A DNA stretch of 64,000 nucleotides. Source: Virgisporangium aurantiacum. Lineage in GTDB: Bacteria; Actinomycetota; Actinomycetes; Mycobacteriales; Micromonosporaceae. The DNA lies in the NCBI RefSeq assembly GCF_016863635.1, contig NZ_BOPG01000080.1, positions 1-64,000 of the forward strand, given 5' to 3'. Shown here piece by piece: positions 17,370 through 27,086 of the stretch; within the stretch, counting starts at the first letter, position 1; every line of letters begins with the position of its first letter. Made by a program: the position numbers and the translations under genes. A model generated the notes under the pieces. It did no database searches, had not been told where the DNA came from, and saw nothing but the letters and a program-made list of their open reading frames with translations.

Positions 17370-19541
17370 ATGCGTAGACGAAGCCGCAGGCGTCGTGACC
17401 GGAACGTGTTCGTGAATCTCATCGCGCTGGTGCTGTGCAGTGCGCTCGCCGGTGTCATCGTGGCCGCCCTGGTGTTCCCGGTGGTGGCGATGGGCGGCCT
17501 CACCGCGCGCAGCGCCACCGACGCGTTCGAGGAGCTGCCCACCGACATCAACGTCCTGCCGTCGCCGCAGGTCAGCTACGCGTACGCCAGCGACGGGAAG
17601 ACGTTGCTGGCCCGCTTCTACGACGAGAACCGGCAGGACGTGCCGATCACCGCCGTGGCACCGGTGATGCGGCAGGCGGTGGTGGCGGCCGAGGACGCCC
17701 GGTTCTACCAGCACAACGGCGTCGACCTGAAGGGCATCGCGCGCGCGTTCGTCAACAACCAGCGGGGCGGCGACACGCAGGGCGCGTCGACGTTGACGAT
17801 GCAGCTGGTGCGGCAGATCTTCTCGTACTCGGCGAAGACCCCGAAGGAGGTCATCGCCGCGACCGAGGACACGCCCGAGCGCAAGCTCGCCGAGATCAAG
17901 CGGGCGCTGGCCCTGGAGAAGACGCTCACCAAGGAGCAGATCCTCGAGCGGTACATGAACATCGCCGCGTTCGGCAACGGCGCGTACGGCGTCTACGCCG
18001 CGAGCCTGGTCTACTTCGGCAAGGCGCCCGCCGACCTGACGCTCGGCGAGGCGGCGCTGCTGGCCGGCCTGCCGAAGGCGCCGGGTTCCTACAACCTCGC
18101 CAACCCGAAGGGGCTCACCGCGGCGCTGGCCCGCCGCGACAACTACGTGCTGCCGCAGATGGTCGAGCTCGGCTACATCACGCAGGCCCAGGCCGACGAG
18201 GTCGTCGCGGCCGGCGCGCCGAAGATCGTCGGGCAGCGCACGCCCGAGGGCTGCACCGAGGTCCAACCGCCGCAGTTGAACGGCGGGTTCTTCTGCGACT
18301 ACCTCAAGCGCTGGTGGGAGCAACAGGCGGCGTTCGGCGCCGACACCTACGAGCGGCTGAACAAGCTGCACTCGGCCGGCTACCGCATCGTCACCACGCT
18401 CGACCTGCAGGCCCAGAACGCCGCGATGGCCAACATCCGCAAGGTGATGGACAAGAAGAAGGACCAGCACCAGGCGATGATGCTCGCCGCGGTGGAGCCG
18501 AACACGGGACGCGTGCGCTCGCTGGCCGTCAACCGCGTGTTCAGCAACGACCAGCGCGGCAACGGGCTGAACACCAACCCCGACAAGCGGGGGATGAAGG
18601 GCAACTACCCCAACACGACCGTGCCGCTGCTCAGCGCCGGCGGCGAGGTGCAGGGATACCAGGTCGGGTCGGCGATGAAGATCTTCACGGTGGTCGCGGC
18701 GCTCGAACAGGGCCTGCCGCTGTCGACCGAGATCGACACCGTCTCGCCGTACCACTCGAAGTACCCGGTCGACCGGAACAGCCCGGCGAAGTGCCCGGAG
18801 GGGCCCTACTACTGCCCGGAGAACTCCGGCGGGAAGCCGATGGGCAAGCGCGACATGTGGACCGGGCTCGGCTCGTCGGTGAACACCTACTTCGTGCCGT
18901 TGCAGGAGCGCATCGGCGCGGAGCACGTCGTCGAGGTCGCGCAGCGCATGGGGCTGCAGTTCCACAACGACGAGGACCGCAAGCTGGCGGCGCGCCCGCA
19001 CCAGTGGGGCGCGTTCACGCTGGGCGTCACCGACCAGACGCCGCTGGAGATGGCCAACGCGTTCGCGACGCTCGCCGCCGACGGCAAGTACTGCAAGCCG
19101 ATACCGGTGCAGGAGATCAAGGACGACAAGGGCAAGCCGATCCCCGGCGCCGAGACCGACTGCAAGCAGGTGATCCGGCCCGACGTGGCCCGCGCCGCGA
19201 TCGACGCCGCCCGCTGCCCGGTGGGTGACAGCTCGCAGTTCGGCAAGTGCGGCGGCACCGGCACCGCCCCCGACAGCCGGGGGATCATCGGCTACCCCAT
19301 CTTCGGAAAGACCGGCACCACCGACGACGAGCGGTCCGCGACGCTGGTGATCTCGACCCGGCAGCTGACGTTCGCCGGCTTCTACACCGACCCCGACTGG
19401 CCCCGCACCCACGAACGGTTCAAGCACCCCGCCCCCGGCGGCGTGAACCCGGTGGTCCAGGGCGCCCTGCGCGACGCCATGAAGGGCAAGCCGGCGCAGG
19501 GCTTCCCGCGCCCCAGCAACCGGATCGCGCTCGGCACGTAG
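17370..19541 (+). CDS. Class A penicillin-binding protein (bifunctional glycosyltransferase/transpeptidase)
   Basis: 723 residues. A basic N-terminal tail and one membrane helix (about 16-40) anchor it. The GT51 domain follows with AAEDARFYQHNGVDLKGIARA (catalytic Glu near residue 108), TLTMQLVRQ and NIAAFGNGAYGV. The transpeptidase domain has the three penicillin-binding motifs: SAMK with the nucleophile Ser near 433, SSVN near 501-504 and KTGTT near 647. It polymerises and crosslinks peptidoglycan outside the membrane. There is no PASTA domain and the C-terminus is short, unlike the main PonA homologue of many actinomycetes. It is monocistronic in appearance. Confidence 0.96.
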   Translation: MRRRSRRRRDRNVFVNLIALVLCSALAGVIVAALVFPVVAMGGLTARSATDAFEELPTDINVLPSPQVSYAYASDGKTLLARFYDENRQDVPITAVAPVMRQAVVAAEDARFYQHNGVDLKGIARAFVNNQRGGDTQGASTLTMQLVRQIFSYSAKTPKEVIAATEDTPERKLAEIKRALALEKTLTKEQILERYMNIAAFGNGAYGVYAASLVYFGKAPADLTLGEAALLAGLPKAPGSYNLANPKGLTAALARRDNYVLPQMVELGYITQAQADEVVAAGAPKIVGQRTPEGCTEVQPPQLNGGFFCDYLKRWWEQQAAFGADTYERLNKLHSAGYRIVTTLDLQAQNAAMANIRKVMDKKKDQHQAMMLAAVEPNTGRVRSLAVNRVFSNDQRGNGLNTNPDKRGMKGNYPNTTVPLLSAGGEVQGYQVGSAMKIFTVVAALEQGLPLSTEIDTVSPYHSKYPVDRNSPAKCPEGPYYCPENSGGKPMGKRDMWTGLGSSVNTYFVPLQERIGAEHVVEVAQRMGLQFHNDEDRKLAARPHQWGAFTLGVTDQTPLEMANAFATLAADGKYCKPIPVQEIKDDKGKPIPGAETDCKQVIRPDVARAAIDAARCPVGDSSQFGKCGGTGTAPDSRGIIGYPIFGKTGTTDDERSATLVISTRQLTFAGFYTDPDWPRTHERFKHPAPGGVNPVVQGALRDAMKGKPAQGFPRPSNRIALGT

Positions 19542-19619
19542 AAATCCGTCCCGCGCGCGCAGCGGATCGGCCCCGTTTTCCATCTGTACAGGTGAGATCA
19601 CGGATGACCGGGGGAACGG

Positions 19620-20102
19620 ATGGGGTTCGAGGAGTTCGCGGCGGCGCGGTTGCCGGCGCTGCTGCGGTTCGCGTTCCTCCTGTCCGGCGACCGCGAACTC
19701 GCCCGCGACCTCGTCCAGGAGACCCTGACCAGGGCCCTCGTCCGCTGGTCCCGGATCGAGGCCGCCGACCAGCCGTACGCCTACGTACGGACCATGCTCA
19801 CCAACGAGTTCCTGGCCTTCCGCCGCCGCAAGCGGCTGCCCACCGTGCCGCTCACCGACGAGCTCGCGCCGTCGCCACCCGGGGACGAGCGCGACCCCGA
19901 GCTCTGGCAGCAGCTCGCCGGCCTGCCGAAGCAGCAGCGGGCGGTGCTCGTCCTGCGCTACTACGAGGGCCTGTCCGACGCCGAGATCTCGGAGGTCCTG
20001 CGCTGCCGCCCGGGCACCGTGCGCGCCTACGCCGCCCGGGCGTTCGCCACCCTCCGGGTGGAGCTGACCCAACCCAGCCACAGCGAGGGAGGCACGCGAT
20101 GA
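19620..20102 (+). CDS. SigE-family ECF RNA polymerase sigma factor
   Basis: 160 residues. Region 2 is seen in LPALLRFAFLLSGDRELARDLVQETL with YAYVRTMLTNEFLAFRRR, and region 4 in LPKQQRAVLVLRYYEGLSDAEISEVLRCRPGTVRAYAARAFATLR. It belongs to the SigE family of actinomycete ECF factors (short linker, often numerous per genome). Its TGA overlaps the ATG of the next gene (ATGA), which encodes a single-span membrane protein that is probably its anti-sigma partner. Signal unknown. Confidence 0.93.
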   Translation: MGFEEFAAARLPALLRFAFLLSGDRELARDLVQETLTRALVRWSRIEAADQPYAYVRTMLTNEFLAFRRRKRLPTVPLTDELAPSPPGDERDPELWQQLAGLPKQQRAVLVLRYYEGLSDAEISEVLRCRPGTVRAYAARAFATLRVELTQPSHSEGGTR

Positions 20103-21265
20103 GAAGCGTCGACGACATCCGGCGGGTCCTCCTCGATCACGAGTCTTTCGCCCCCGACGGCACCGGCCTGGTCGAGGCGGCGCGGGCGGGCGCGGTCCGG
20201 GTCCGGCGGCGCCGCCGCCTCACGGTCGCGGCCGCGGTGGTGGTCGCCCTGGTCGTTCCGGTCGCCGTTGTCGCGGCTCTGCGGGGGACGGGCACCGCGC
20301 AGTCCGCCGTGACCCCGGCGTCGCCGCCCTACCGGAGCACGCTCCAGGTGAGTGTCGGCGTGGACCCGAACAGCGGCTACTCCGTGCTCAAGTACTGGGT
20401 CAACCGCGACCGTCAGCAGTTCACGCTCCGTCCACGCGTCGGGATCCGCGACGCGACCGTGCTCGTCCACAACCCGGCGACGTTCGACTCGGCCCCGGTC
20501 CGGCGCGGTCAACCGGTGACGGTGGCCGGCCACGCCGCCCGGTACGTCCCCGATCTCGACCTGGGCACCACCGCGTGCTGGGCGTCGACGCCGGGCGGGG
20601 TGAACACCGATCCGGCCCGGAAAGGGCGGGAGGGCACGTGCTCGGTCCGGAACGAGACCGGGGGACCGGTGCGGATGCCGGCGATCGGCTGGGTCGAGCC
20701 GTCCGGTGCCTGGGTGGTGGTGTTCGTCTCGGAGACGGCCGGCTGGTTCGAACTGCTCGCCGCCGCGTCCGCCGTCCGGGTGTCTCCGCCGCGCGGTCTC
20801 CGCCTGCCCTACCATCTGGGCCATCTCCCGGCGGGGCTGTCCGGCGTGTACGTCGCCGCGATCGACTCCGGGCCGTGGATGCCCGACTCGACGCTCGCTC
20901 TCGACCCGGATCCGGCGATCCCGGTCGCCGGGGAGGACAACGCGACCGGGTGGATACCCGCCGTCGATACCGCGCTGACGATCCGCGCGATCGTGCGCCA
21001 GCCGTACGTCGACGAGAAGGCCGCCCAACTGGTCGGGCCGACGAAGATCGCCGGGCTCGACACCTACTTCACCGACCGGAACGTCGGGGAGTGGCGGCTG
21101 CGGTTCGGCTCGTCGGTTCTCGTGGTGGTCAGCGGCGGGTGCCAGTACCACTTCACCGTCCGTGACAAGGACCTGATCCCGTACGCCGAACTGGCGCGGA
21201 TGGTCGAGAACGCCACGTTCGCGGACTGCGCCGACCCCGCGACGTGGACGACCCCGCTGACCTGA
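20099..21265 (+). CDS. Single-span membrane protein, putative anti-sigma partner
   Basis: 388 residues, ATG preceded by GAGGGAGG. A short cytoplasmic N-terminus (about 40 residues, with RRVLLDHESFAPDGTGLVEAARAG and RRRRR) precedes a membrane helix near 41-60. The rest is extracytoplasmic, with no family I can name; three widely spaced Cys residues are present. Overlap with the ECF sigma gene and this topology are typical of membrane anti-sigma factors in SigE-family operons. No zinc-binding HxxxCxxC motif is present, so it is not a ZAS-type anti-sigma. The role is inferred from context. Confidence 0.65.
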   Translation: MRSVDDIRRVLLDHESFAPDGTGLVEAARAGAVRVRRRRRLTVAAAVVVALVVPVAVVAALRGTGTAQSAVTPASPPYRSTLQVSVGVDPNSGYSVLKYWVNRDRQQFTLRPRVGIRDATVLVHNPATFDSAPVRRGQPVTVAGHAARYVPDLDLGTTACWASTPGGVNTDPARKGREGTCSVRNETGGPVRMPAIGWVEPSGAWVVVFVSETAGWFELLAAASAVRVSPPRGLRLPYHLGHLPAGLSGVYVAAIDSGPWMPDSTLALDPDPAIPVAGEDNATGWIPAVDTALTIRAIVRQPYVDEKAAQLVGPTKIAGLDTYFTDRNVGEWRLRFGSSVLVVVSGGCQYHFTVRDKDLIPYAELARMVENATFADCADPATWTTPLT

Positions 21266-21266
21266 G

Positions 21267-22478
21267 GTGGACCCGGTGACAGTGACGGCGCCGGCCCCCG
21301 CCGTCATCACGGCCGCACCCGTCGCCCATGCCTGGCGGCGGGCGCTCGCGGCGGCGGGCCTGGTGTGGCTGGCCGGCCACGTCGGGTACCTCGCCGTCAC
21401 GATGGTGTCGCGGATGGCCGACCCGGGCTGGATCGGGCTGCGGTCGGCGCTGGGCACCTGGCAGCAGTCCGACACCCACTGGTACCTGATCATCGCCGCC
21501 GAGGGCTACGGGCCGGGCGACGGAAACGGCTGGTCTGTCGCCGAAAGAGGCGACGAGCGCGTCACGGCGTTCTTCCCGCTGTACCCGATGCTGATCCGGG
21601 TCGCCGACCCGGTGCTGCCCGGCGGCGCGCTGGTCGCCGCGCTCGCCGTGTCGAACGCGGCGCTGTTCGGGGCGCTGGCCGTGCTGCACCGGCTGGTCGA
21701 GCACGAGTTCGACGAGCCGACCGCCCGCCGGGCGATCTGGTACCTGATGCTGTTCCCCACCGCGTTCTTCCTGGTCGCCGGCTACCCGACCAGCCTGTTC
21801 CTGCTGCTGGTCGCCGGCGCCGTCTACGCCGTGCGGCGGGAGCACTGGTGGACGGCCGGCCTGCTCGGCGGGTTCGCCACCGCCACCCGGCAGTCGGCGC
21901 TCCTGCTGGTGGCCGTCTTCGGGTACGAGTACCTGCGCCGCCACGGCCGGCACGTCCGGTGGGACGCCGCGGCGGTGCTCCTCGTGCCGACCGGCCTGCT
22001 CGCGTACATGGCCCACCTCGCCCACGTCCGCGGCGACCCGCTGGCGTTCCTGACCGCCCAGAACTCGTGGCTGCGCACCGCCGCACCGCCGTGGGACGGG
22101 CCGTACCGGGCGGTGCTCGCGTTCCGACGGCTGCCGCTGGTGACCAACCAGAACAACACCCTCGAACTCCTGACCGTGCTGCTGCTGGTCACGTTGCTGG
22201 GGCTCAGCCTGGCCGGCCCGTGGCGGCTGCGCCGCGACCAGTGGGTGCTGCCGCTGTTCGGCGCCGCCCTGCTGCTGTTCTACCTCTGCTACCCGACCAC
22301 GAAGCCGTTCCAGCCGCTGATGTCGATCAGCCGGTTCGCGCTGGAGGTGTTCCCCGCGTTCGCCCTCCTCGCCCGGCTGGGCCGGTCCGCCGCCGTCGAC
22401 CGGACCTGGACCTTCCTGGCGCTGGAGGTGCAGGCGGTGCTGCTCGTCCACTTCCTCCACGGCGGCTGGGTCGCCTAG
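21267..22478 (+). CDS. PIG-V-like mannosyltransferase, integral membrane
   Basis: 403 residues from GTG 21267, only one base after the previous stop. About nine hydrophobic helices are visible. Motifs match the PIG-V-like polyprenol-phosphate-mannose transferase group: DTHWYLIIAAEGY with an acidic residue after the first helix, FFPLYPMLIR, FFLVAGYPTSLFLLLV, and SISRFALEVFPAFALLA near the C-terminus. Such enzymes add mannose to lipids or proteins on the outer face of the membrane. Whether it is functionally tied to the sigma pair upstream is unknown. Confidence 0.8.
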   Translation: MDPVTVTAPAPAVITAAPVAHAWRRALAAAGLVWLAGHVGYLAVTMVSRMADPGWIGLRSALGTWQQSDTHWYLIIAAEGYGPGDGNGWSVAERGDERVTAFFPLYPMLIRVADPVLPGGALVAALAVSNAALFGALAVLHRLVEHEFDEPTARRAIWYLMLFPTAFFLVAGYPTSLFLLLVAGAVYAVRREHWWTAGLLGGFATATRQSALLLVAVFGYEYLRRHGRHVRWDAAAVLLVPTGLLAYMAHLAHVRGDPLAFLTAQNSWLRTAAPPWDGPYRAVLAFRRLPLVTNQNNTLELLTVLLLVTLLGLSLAGPWRLRRDQWVLPLFGAALLLFYLCYPTTKPFQPLMSISRFALEVFPAFALLARLGRSAAVDRTWTFLALEVQAVLLVHFLHGGWVA

Positions 22479-22480
22479 GG

Positions 22481-25057
22481 CTACTCGTACGCGATCGCGC
22501 GGAGCACGTCGGTGCGCGCGGCCCGCACCGCCGGCAGCACCGCCGCGAGCACGCCGATCACCGCGCCGGCCACCAGGTAGGCGCCGAGGTACCCCCACGG
22601 CAGGGCGATCCGGTCGACGCCCTCGCCGGCCAGGGCACGGGCCACCGCCGCACCCAGCCCGACGCCCACCGCGAGCCCGAGCACCGCACCGAACAGCGAG
22701 ACGACCACCGCCTCGACCGTGATCATCCGGACCGCCTGCCGCCGGTCGAGGCCCACGGCCCGGAGCAGCCCCAGTTCCCGGGTGCGCTCCAGCACCGACA
22801 GGACCAGTGTGTTGACGACCCCGAGCGCCGCGATCAGCATCGCCAGCCCGAGCAGCACGTGCAGCAGCCCGATCACCGTCCGGAAGATGCCGAAGACGTT
22901 GTACAGGAACCCCTCGACGTCGGTGACGACGATCTCCGGTTCGTCGGCGAGCAGCCCGGCGATCCGGCCGCGCACCTCGGACTCCGACGCGCCCGGCGCC
23001 AGCCGCACCAGCCCGCGGTTCGGCTGCCGGTAGCCGAGCTCGGGCACGATCGACATCGGGAGGATCCAGCCGCCGGCCCAGTCGTTGCCGGCGAAGACGC
23101 CCGACACGGTCATCGTGCGGGTGCGTCCGCTGGTGAACGTGAACGTCACCGGCGAGCCGAGCGCGACACCGTGGTTCGCGGCGGTCGCGGCGTCGACGAT
23201 CACCTGGTCGGCGCCGATCGCGTCGATCGTGCCCGCCCGCGGCGTCACCCGGGTCATGCCGCGCCAGGCGGCCAGGTCGTCGATCGCGAGGAACGCGCCC
23301 CGGTCGCCGTCGACGAGCCCGTAGTCGGAGTACTCGCCCGTCACCGCCGCCACGCCGGGCAACGCCCGGACCCGGTCGAGCACCGCCGGGTCGAAGCTGA
23401 CCGGCCGGGTTGTGCTGGCGACGCTGCACAGCACCAGGTCGGCCTTCATCATCGCGAGGCCGTCGGCCGTCAGGCTCACCGTCGCCGAGGTCAGCACCAC
23501 GTTCACGCCAGTCACCAGCGCGACCCCGATCATCAGCGCCGACGCGGTGACCGCCGTGCGGCGCGGGTTGCGGCGCGCGTTGAGCCGGCCCAGCCGCCCC
23601 GGCACCGACCAGGCGAACAGCCGCCCGATCAGCCCCACCGCCGGCCGTGCCACCACCGGCGTGAGCAGCGCCGCGCCGACGAAGCTGACCAGCACGCCGC
23701 CGAACACGAGCCCCTGCGGGATCTCGTCGCCGCCCGCCGCGAACGCGCCGATCAGCATGGCGGCGCCGGCGGCGGCGACCACGCCGCCGGCGATGGTCAT
23801 GCCGGTGATCGGCCGGTCGGCCGCCGCGGTCTCCTGCAGCGCCGCGATCGGTGGAATCCGGGACGCGCGCAGCGCCGGCATCAGCGCGGCGCCGATCGTC
23901 ACCAGCAGGCCGACGACGAACGACGCGACGAGCGGGCCCACCGGAACGGTCGCGCCACCAAGGCCGGCACCGGGCCCGGCACCGAGACCGAGGTCGGCCA
24001 CGCCGGTGCCGCCGGCGATCCGGGGCAGCAGCACGCCCGTGCCGGCGCCGAGCACCACGCCGAGCGCCGACGCGGTGACCCCGACCAGCGTCGCCTCCAG
24101 CAGCACCGAGCCGATCACCTGGCGGCGCGCGGCGCCCAGCGCCCGCAGCAGGGCCAGTTCCCGGGTCCGCTGGGCCACCAGGATCGAGAACGTGTTGAGG
24201 ATCAGGAACGCGCCGACGAACAGCGCGATCCCGGCGACGAACAGCAGGATCTGGCTCAGCACGCCCACCTCGTCCTGCGCCGACGCCGACTGCGCCGCGC
24301 GCAGGTCTTCACCGAGTTGCACCTCGTAGGCGTCGCCCAGCGCGGCCCGTACCCGGTCGCGGAGCGCCGCCGGGGTGACGCCCGGTGCCGCCCGCACGTC
24401 GACGGCCGAGTAGACGCCGGGCCGGCCCAGCATCAGCTCCGCCGCGACCGACTCGTGGAACGCGATCTCGTGGGCACCGCCGAGGCTGTCCCGGCCGCCC
24501 GTGTAGCCGAAGATCCCCACCACCGTGAACGAGCGCTTGGGACGCTGGGTGAGCACGCTCACGGCGTCACCTGTTCTGATCTTCGCGATCCGGGCGAGCG
24601 TCGCGTCGACGGCGATCTCGTCGGGGCGCTCCGGGCCGCGGCCGGCGCGCAACCGCCATCCGCCGCGTTCGCGTGTTCGATTCGTGCCGAGGCGCGGGCG
24701 GCCGAGGCTGGTGGTGACCACCCTGCCGCCGGGTCCGATCAGCCGGGCGCCGTCCTCGCTGACCACGCCGGTCGCCGCCGCGACCCCGTCGACCGCGGCG
24801 ATCCGCGCGACGAGGTCGGCCGGCACGGGCGTGGTCAGGACGTCCTCGCCGGGGCTCAGCACCTGCTTCGCGACCACCCGCACCTCGGTGCCCTCGTACA
24901 GGCTCGTGTAGATGCCGTCGAAGGAGCGGTTCAGCGTGTCGGTGAGCACGAACGCGGCCGACACGAACATCACGCCGAGCACCACGGCCAGGCCGGAGGC
25001 GAACAGGCGCAGCTTGCGGGCGCGCAGACCGGTGAGCGTGGTCCGGACCATCGTCAT
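22481..25057 (-). CDS. FtsX-type ABC transporter permease (MacB-like), large
   Basis: 858 residues. Two FtsX domains are evident, each with a long extracytoplasmic loop: helix 1 near 20-40, the first three-helix FtsX block about 255-410 (ILLFVAGIALFVGAFLILNTFSILVAQRTRELALLRALGA), and the second block at the C-terminus with LRALGLDR-type conserved turn seen as RAVGLDRRQAVRMI. It would work with a LolD/MacB-like ATPase, moving lipids or peptides, but no ATPase gene lies next to it. It is convergent with the mannosyltransferase gene (2-bp gap) and divergent from a two-component system that may regulate it. Confidence 0.92.
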   Translation of the reverse strand: MTMVRTTLTGLRARKLRLFASGLAVVLGVMFVSAAFVLTDTLNRSFDGIYTSLYEGTEVRVVAKQVLSPGEDVLTTPVPADLVARIAAVDGVAAATGVVSEDGARLIGPGGRVVTTSLGRPRLGTNRTRERGGWRLRAGRGPERPDEIAVDATLARIAKIRTGDAVSVLTQRPKRSFTVVGIFGYTGGRDSLGGAHEIAFHESVAAELMLGRPGVYSAVDVRAAPGVTPAALRDRVRAALGDAYEVQLGEDLRAAQSASAQDEVGVLSQILLFVAGIALFVGAFLILNTFSILVAQRTRELALLRALGAARRQVIGSVLLEATLVGVTASALGVVLGAGTGVLLPRIAGGTGVADLGLGAGPGAGLGGATVPVGPLVASFVVGLLVTIGAALMPALRASRIPPIAALQETAAADRPITGMTIAGGVVAAAGAAMLIGAFAAGGDEIPQGLVFGGVLVSFVGAALLTPVVARPAVGLIGRLFAWSVPGRLGRLNARRNPRRTAVTASALMIGVALVTGVNVVLTSATVSLTADGLAMMKADLVLCSVASTTRPVSFDPAVLDRVRALPGVAAVTGEYSDYGLVDGDRGAFLAIDDLAAWRGMTRVTPRAGTIDAIGADQVIVDAATAANHGVALGSPVTFTFTSGRTRTMTVSGVFAGNDWAGGWILPMSIVPELGYRQPNRGLVRLAPGASESEVRGRIAGLLADEPEIVVTDVEGFLYNVFGIFRTVIGLLHVLLGLAMLIAALGVVNTLVLSVLERTRELGLLRAVGLDRRQAVRMITVEAVVVSLFGAVLGLAVGVGLGAAVARALAGEGVDRIALPWGYLGAYLVAGAVIGVLAAVLPAVRAARTDVLRAIAYE

Positions 25058-25166
25058 GGACGTAGGAAACCGGCCGGCCGGGGCGGCGGCATTGGCCCGA
25101 GGGGGAGTTCGGGGGTATATCCAGCACTACTTTTTCGCGGGCGCCGCACCGGTAGCGTTGACCGAC

Positions 25167-26411
25167 ATGGCGGTCCGCACCGCGCTCGACGCGCTCACCC
25201 TGCGGCCGACCCGGTTGGTGCGCGGGTGGTGGCCCTGGCGGTCGTTGCTGTACCTGGTCACCGGTGCCCTCTTCGCCGGCCCGGTGATGCTGCTGCTGTT
25301 CGGGTACACCTTCGACGGGCCGCTGCCCGCCGTGGGCATGGTCGCGCTGGCGGCGACGCCCGTGTTCGGCGTCTTGGTGGCCAAGGTGGAACGGTGGCGG
25401 CTGCGACTGGTCGACAACGCCCCGCTGCCCGATCCGCACCTGGCGCTCGACCGGCCGGGCCTGCGTCGATGGCTCCGGGTCCGGTTGCGTGAGCAGGCCA
25501 CCTGGCGGGAGGTCGGGCACGCGGCGCTCACCGTGGTCGTTCTCGGCTGGCTCGACTTCATCCTGGTGCTCTGCCTGGTGTTCTTCCCGGTGGTGTTCCT
25601 GTGGACGCCGATGGCCGAACCGTGGCAGGGCGACGTCCCGACGGCCACCACCATGCTGCTCGGGATCGCGCTCGCGGTGGCCGCGCCGTTCGTGGTCACC
25701 GCGTGGGCCGGCGCCCGGGGCGCGATGGCCCGCGCGATCCTCGCCCCGCGCGAGTCCGACCGGCTGGGGGAGCGGCTGATCGAGGTCACCCGGTCGCGGG
25801 CCCGGCTGGTCGACGCGTTCGAGGTCGAGCGCCGGCGCATCGAGCGCGATCTCCACGACGGCGCGCAGCAGCGGCTCGTGGCGCTCAACGTGCACCTCGG
25901 CCTGGCCCGGCTGGAGACGCCGCTCGACTCCGCGGCCGCCGAGCCGCTGGCCCGGGCGCACGACCTGGCCAAGCAGGCGCTCACCGAGCTGCGCGAGCTG
26001 ATCCGCGGCGTGCACCCGAAGGTGCTCACCGACCGGGGGCTGGTCGCCGCGGTGCACGACGTGGCCGGGCGGTCGCCGGTGCCCGTCGACGTCTCGCTGG
26101 CCCTCTCCGGGCGGCTGCCGTCGGCGGTCGAGGTCACCGCGTACTTCGTGGTGGTGGAGGCGTTGACGAACGTCGCCCGGCACGCCGGCGCGTCCCGGGC
26201 GTCGGTGACGGCGTCGGTGGTCGACGGGCGCCTGGTGCTGCGGGTCCGCGACGACGGCGCCGGCGGTGCCGACCCGGCCCGGGGCAGCGGCCTCGCCGGG
26301 CTCGCCGACCGGGTGGCCGCGGTCGGCGGGACGGTCGCGCTGTCCAGCCCGCCGGGCGGGCCGACGGTGGTGCAGGTCTCCTTCGAGATGGCACCCGACC
26401 TTGTCCGGTAG
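25167..26411 (+). CDS. Sensor histidine kinase (HisKA_3 type)
   Basis: 414 residues from ATG 25167. About four membrane helices occupy residues 25-200. The HisKA_3 dimerisation domain ERRRIERDLHDGAQQRLVAL carries the phosphorylated His near residue 230. A HATPase domain follows with VVEALTNVARHA (N box) and DDGAGGADPARGSGLAGLADRV (G boxes). The upstream gap of about 110 bp separates it from the divergent FtsX permease. The response regulator gene follows immediately, so they are one operon. Signal unknown, possibly cell-envelope stress given the FtsX neighbour. Confidence 0.93.
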   Translation: MAVRTALDALTLRPTRLVRGWWPWRSLLYLVTGALFAGPVMLLLFGYTFDGPLPAVGMVALAATPVFGVLVAKVERWRLRLVDNAPLPDPHLALDRPGLRRWLRVRLREQATWREVGHAALTVVVLGWLDFILVLCLVFFPVVFLWTPMAEPWQGDVPTATTMLLGIALAVAAPFVVTAWAGARGAMARAILAPRESDRLGERLIEVTRSRARLVDAFEVERRRIERDLHDGAQQRLVALNVHLGLARLETPLDSAAAEPLARAHDLAKQALTELRELIRGVHPKVLTDRGLVAAVHDVAGRSPVPVDVSLALSGRLPSAVEVTAYFVVVEALTNVARHAGASRASVTASVVDGRLVLRVRDDGAGGADPARGSGLAGLADRVAAVGGTVALSSPPGGPTVVQVSFEMAPDLVR

Positions 26412-26415
26412 GCGG

Positions 26416-27057
26416 GTGATCGTCGCAGAGGACGCGCTGCTGACCCGCGAGGGCATCACCGGCGTCGTCACGCGGTTCGGGCACGAGGTGGTGGCCGCGG
26501 TCGGTGACGCCGACGCGCTCCTCGTGGCCGTCCGCGCGCACCGGCCCGACATCGTGGTCACCGACGTGCGGATGCCGCCGTCGTTCACCGACGAGGGCCT
26601 CCAGGCCGCGTTGCGGCTCCGGCGCGGCGACCCGGACCTGCCGATCCTCGTGGTGAGCCAGTACGTGGAGCAGACCTACGCGGCGGAGCTGCTGGAGTCG
26701 GCGCGGCCGGGCACCGCCGGGATCGGCTATCTGCTCAAGGACCGCATCGGCGACATCGTGGAGTTCGTCGAGGCGTTCGACCGGGTCGCCGACGGGTACA
26801 CCGTGGTCGACCCGGAGGTGGTGCGGCAGCTGCTGAGCCGGCGCCGGGACCCGTTGACCCGCCTCTCGCCCCGGGAACGGGAGGTGCTGGGGCTGATGGC
26901 GGAGGGCCGGTCGAACGCCGCGATCGCCCGCACCCTGTTCGTCACCGAGGCCGCGGTCGCCAAGCACATCGGCAGCCTGCTGGCCAAGCTCGACCTGCAC
27001 CCCGACGAGGACGACCACCGCCGGGTCCGCGCCGTGCTCGCCTATCTCCGGGGTTGA
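26416..27057 (+). CDS. LuxR/NarL-type response regulator
   Basis: 213 residues from GTG 26416 (a TTG at 26401 would overlap the kinase stop and add 5 residues). The receiver domain has the acidic pair in IVAEDALL, the phosphorylated Asp at about residue 50 in IVVTDVRMP, and the conserved Lys in GYLLKDRIGD. The LuxR HTH LSPREREVLGLMAEGRSNAAIARTLFV ends the protein. Partner of the upstream HisKA_3 kinase. Probable targets are the divergent permease and its own operon. Confidence 0.93.
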   Translation: MIVAEDALLTREGITGVVTRFGHEVVAAVGDADALLVAVRAHRPDIVVTDVRMPPSFTDEGLQAALRLRRGDPDLPILVVSQYVEQTYAAELLESARPGTAGIGYLLKDRIGDIVEFVEAFDRVADGYTVVDPEVVRQLLSRRRDPLTRLSPREREVLGLMAEGRSNAAIARTLFVTEAAVAKHIGSLLAKLDLHPDEDDHRRVRAVLAYLRG

Positions 27058-27086
27058 TCCCGGGCGTCCACGGGTACCGTGATGCC

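Noticed and set aside
17001..20081. 1026-residue ORF opposite the penicillin-binding protein
   Set aside because: The forward gene has all three penicillin-binding motifs. The reverse ORF has no domains.
21365..25492. 1375-residue ORF on the + strand
   Set aside because: Mirror of the mannosyltransferase frame and the FtsX permease; no motifs.
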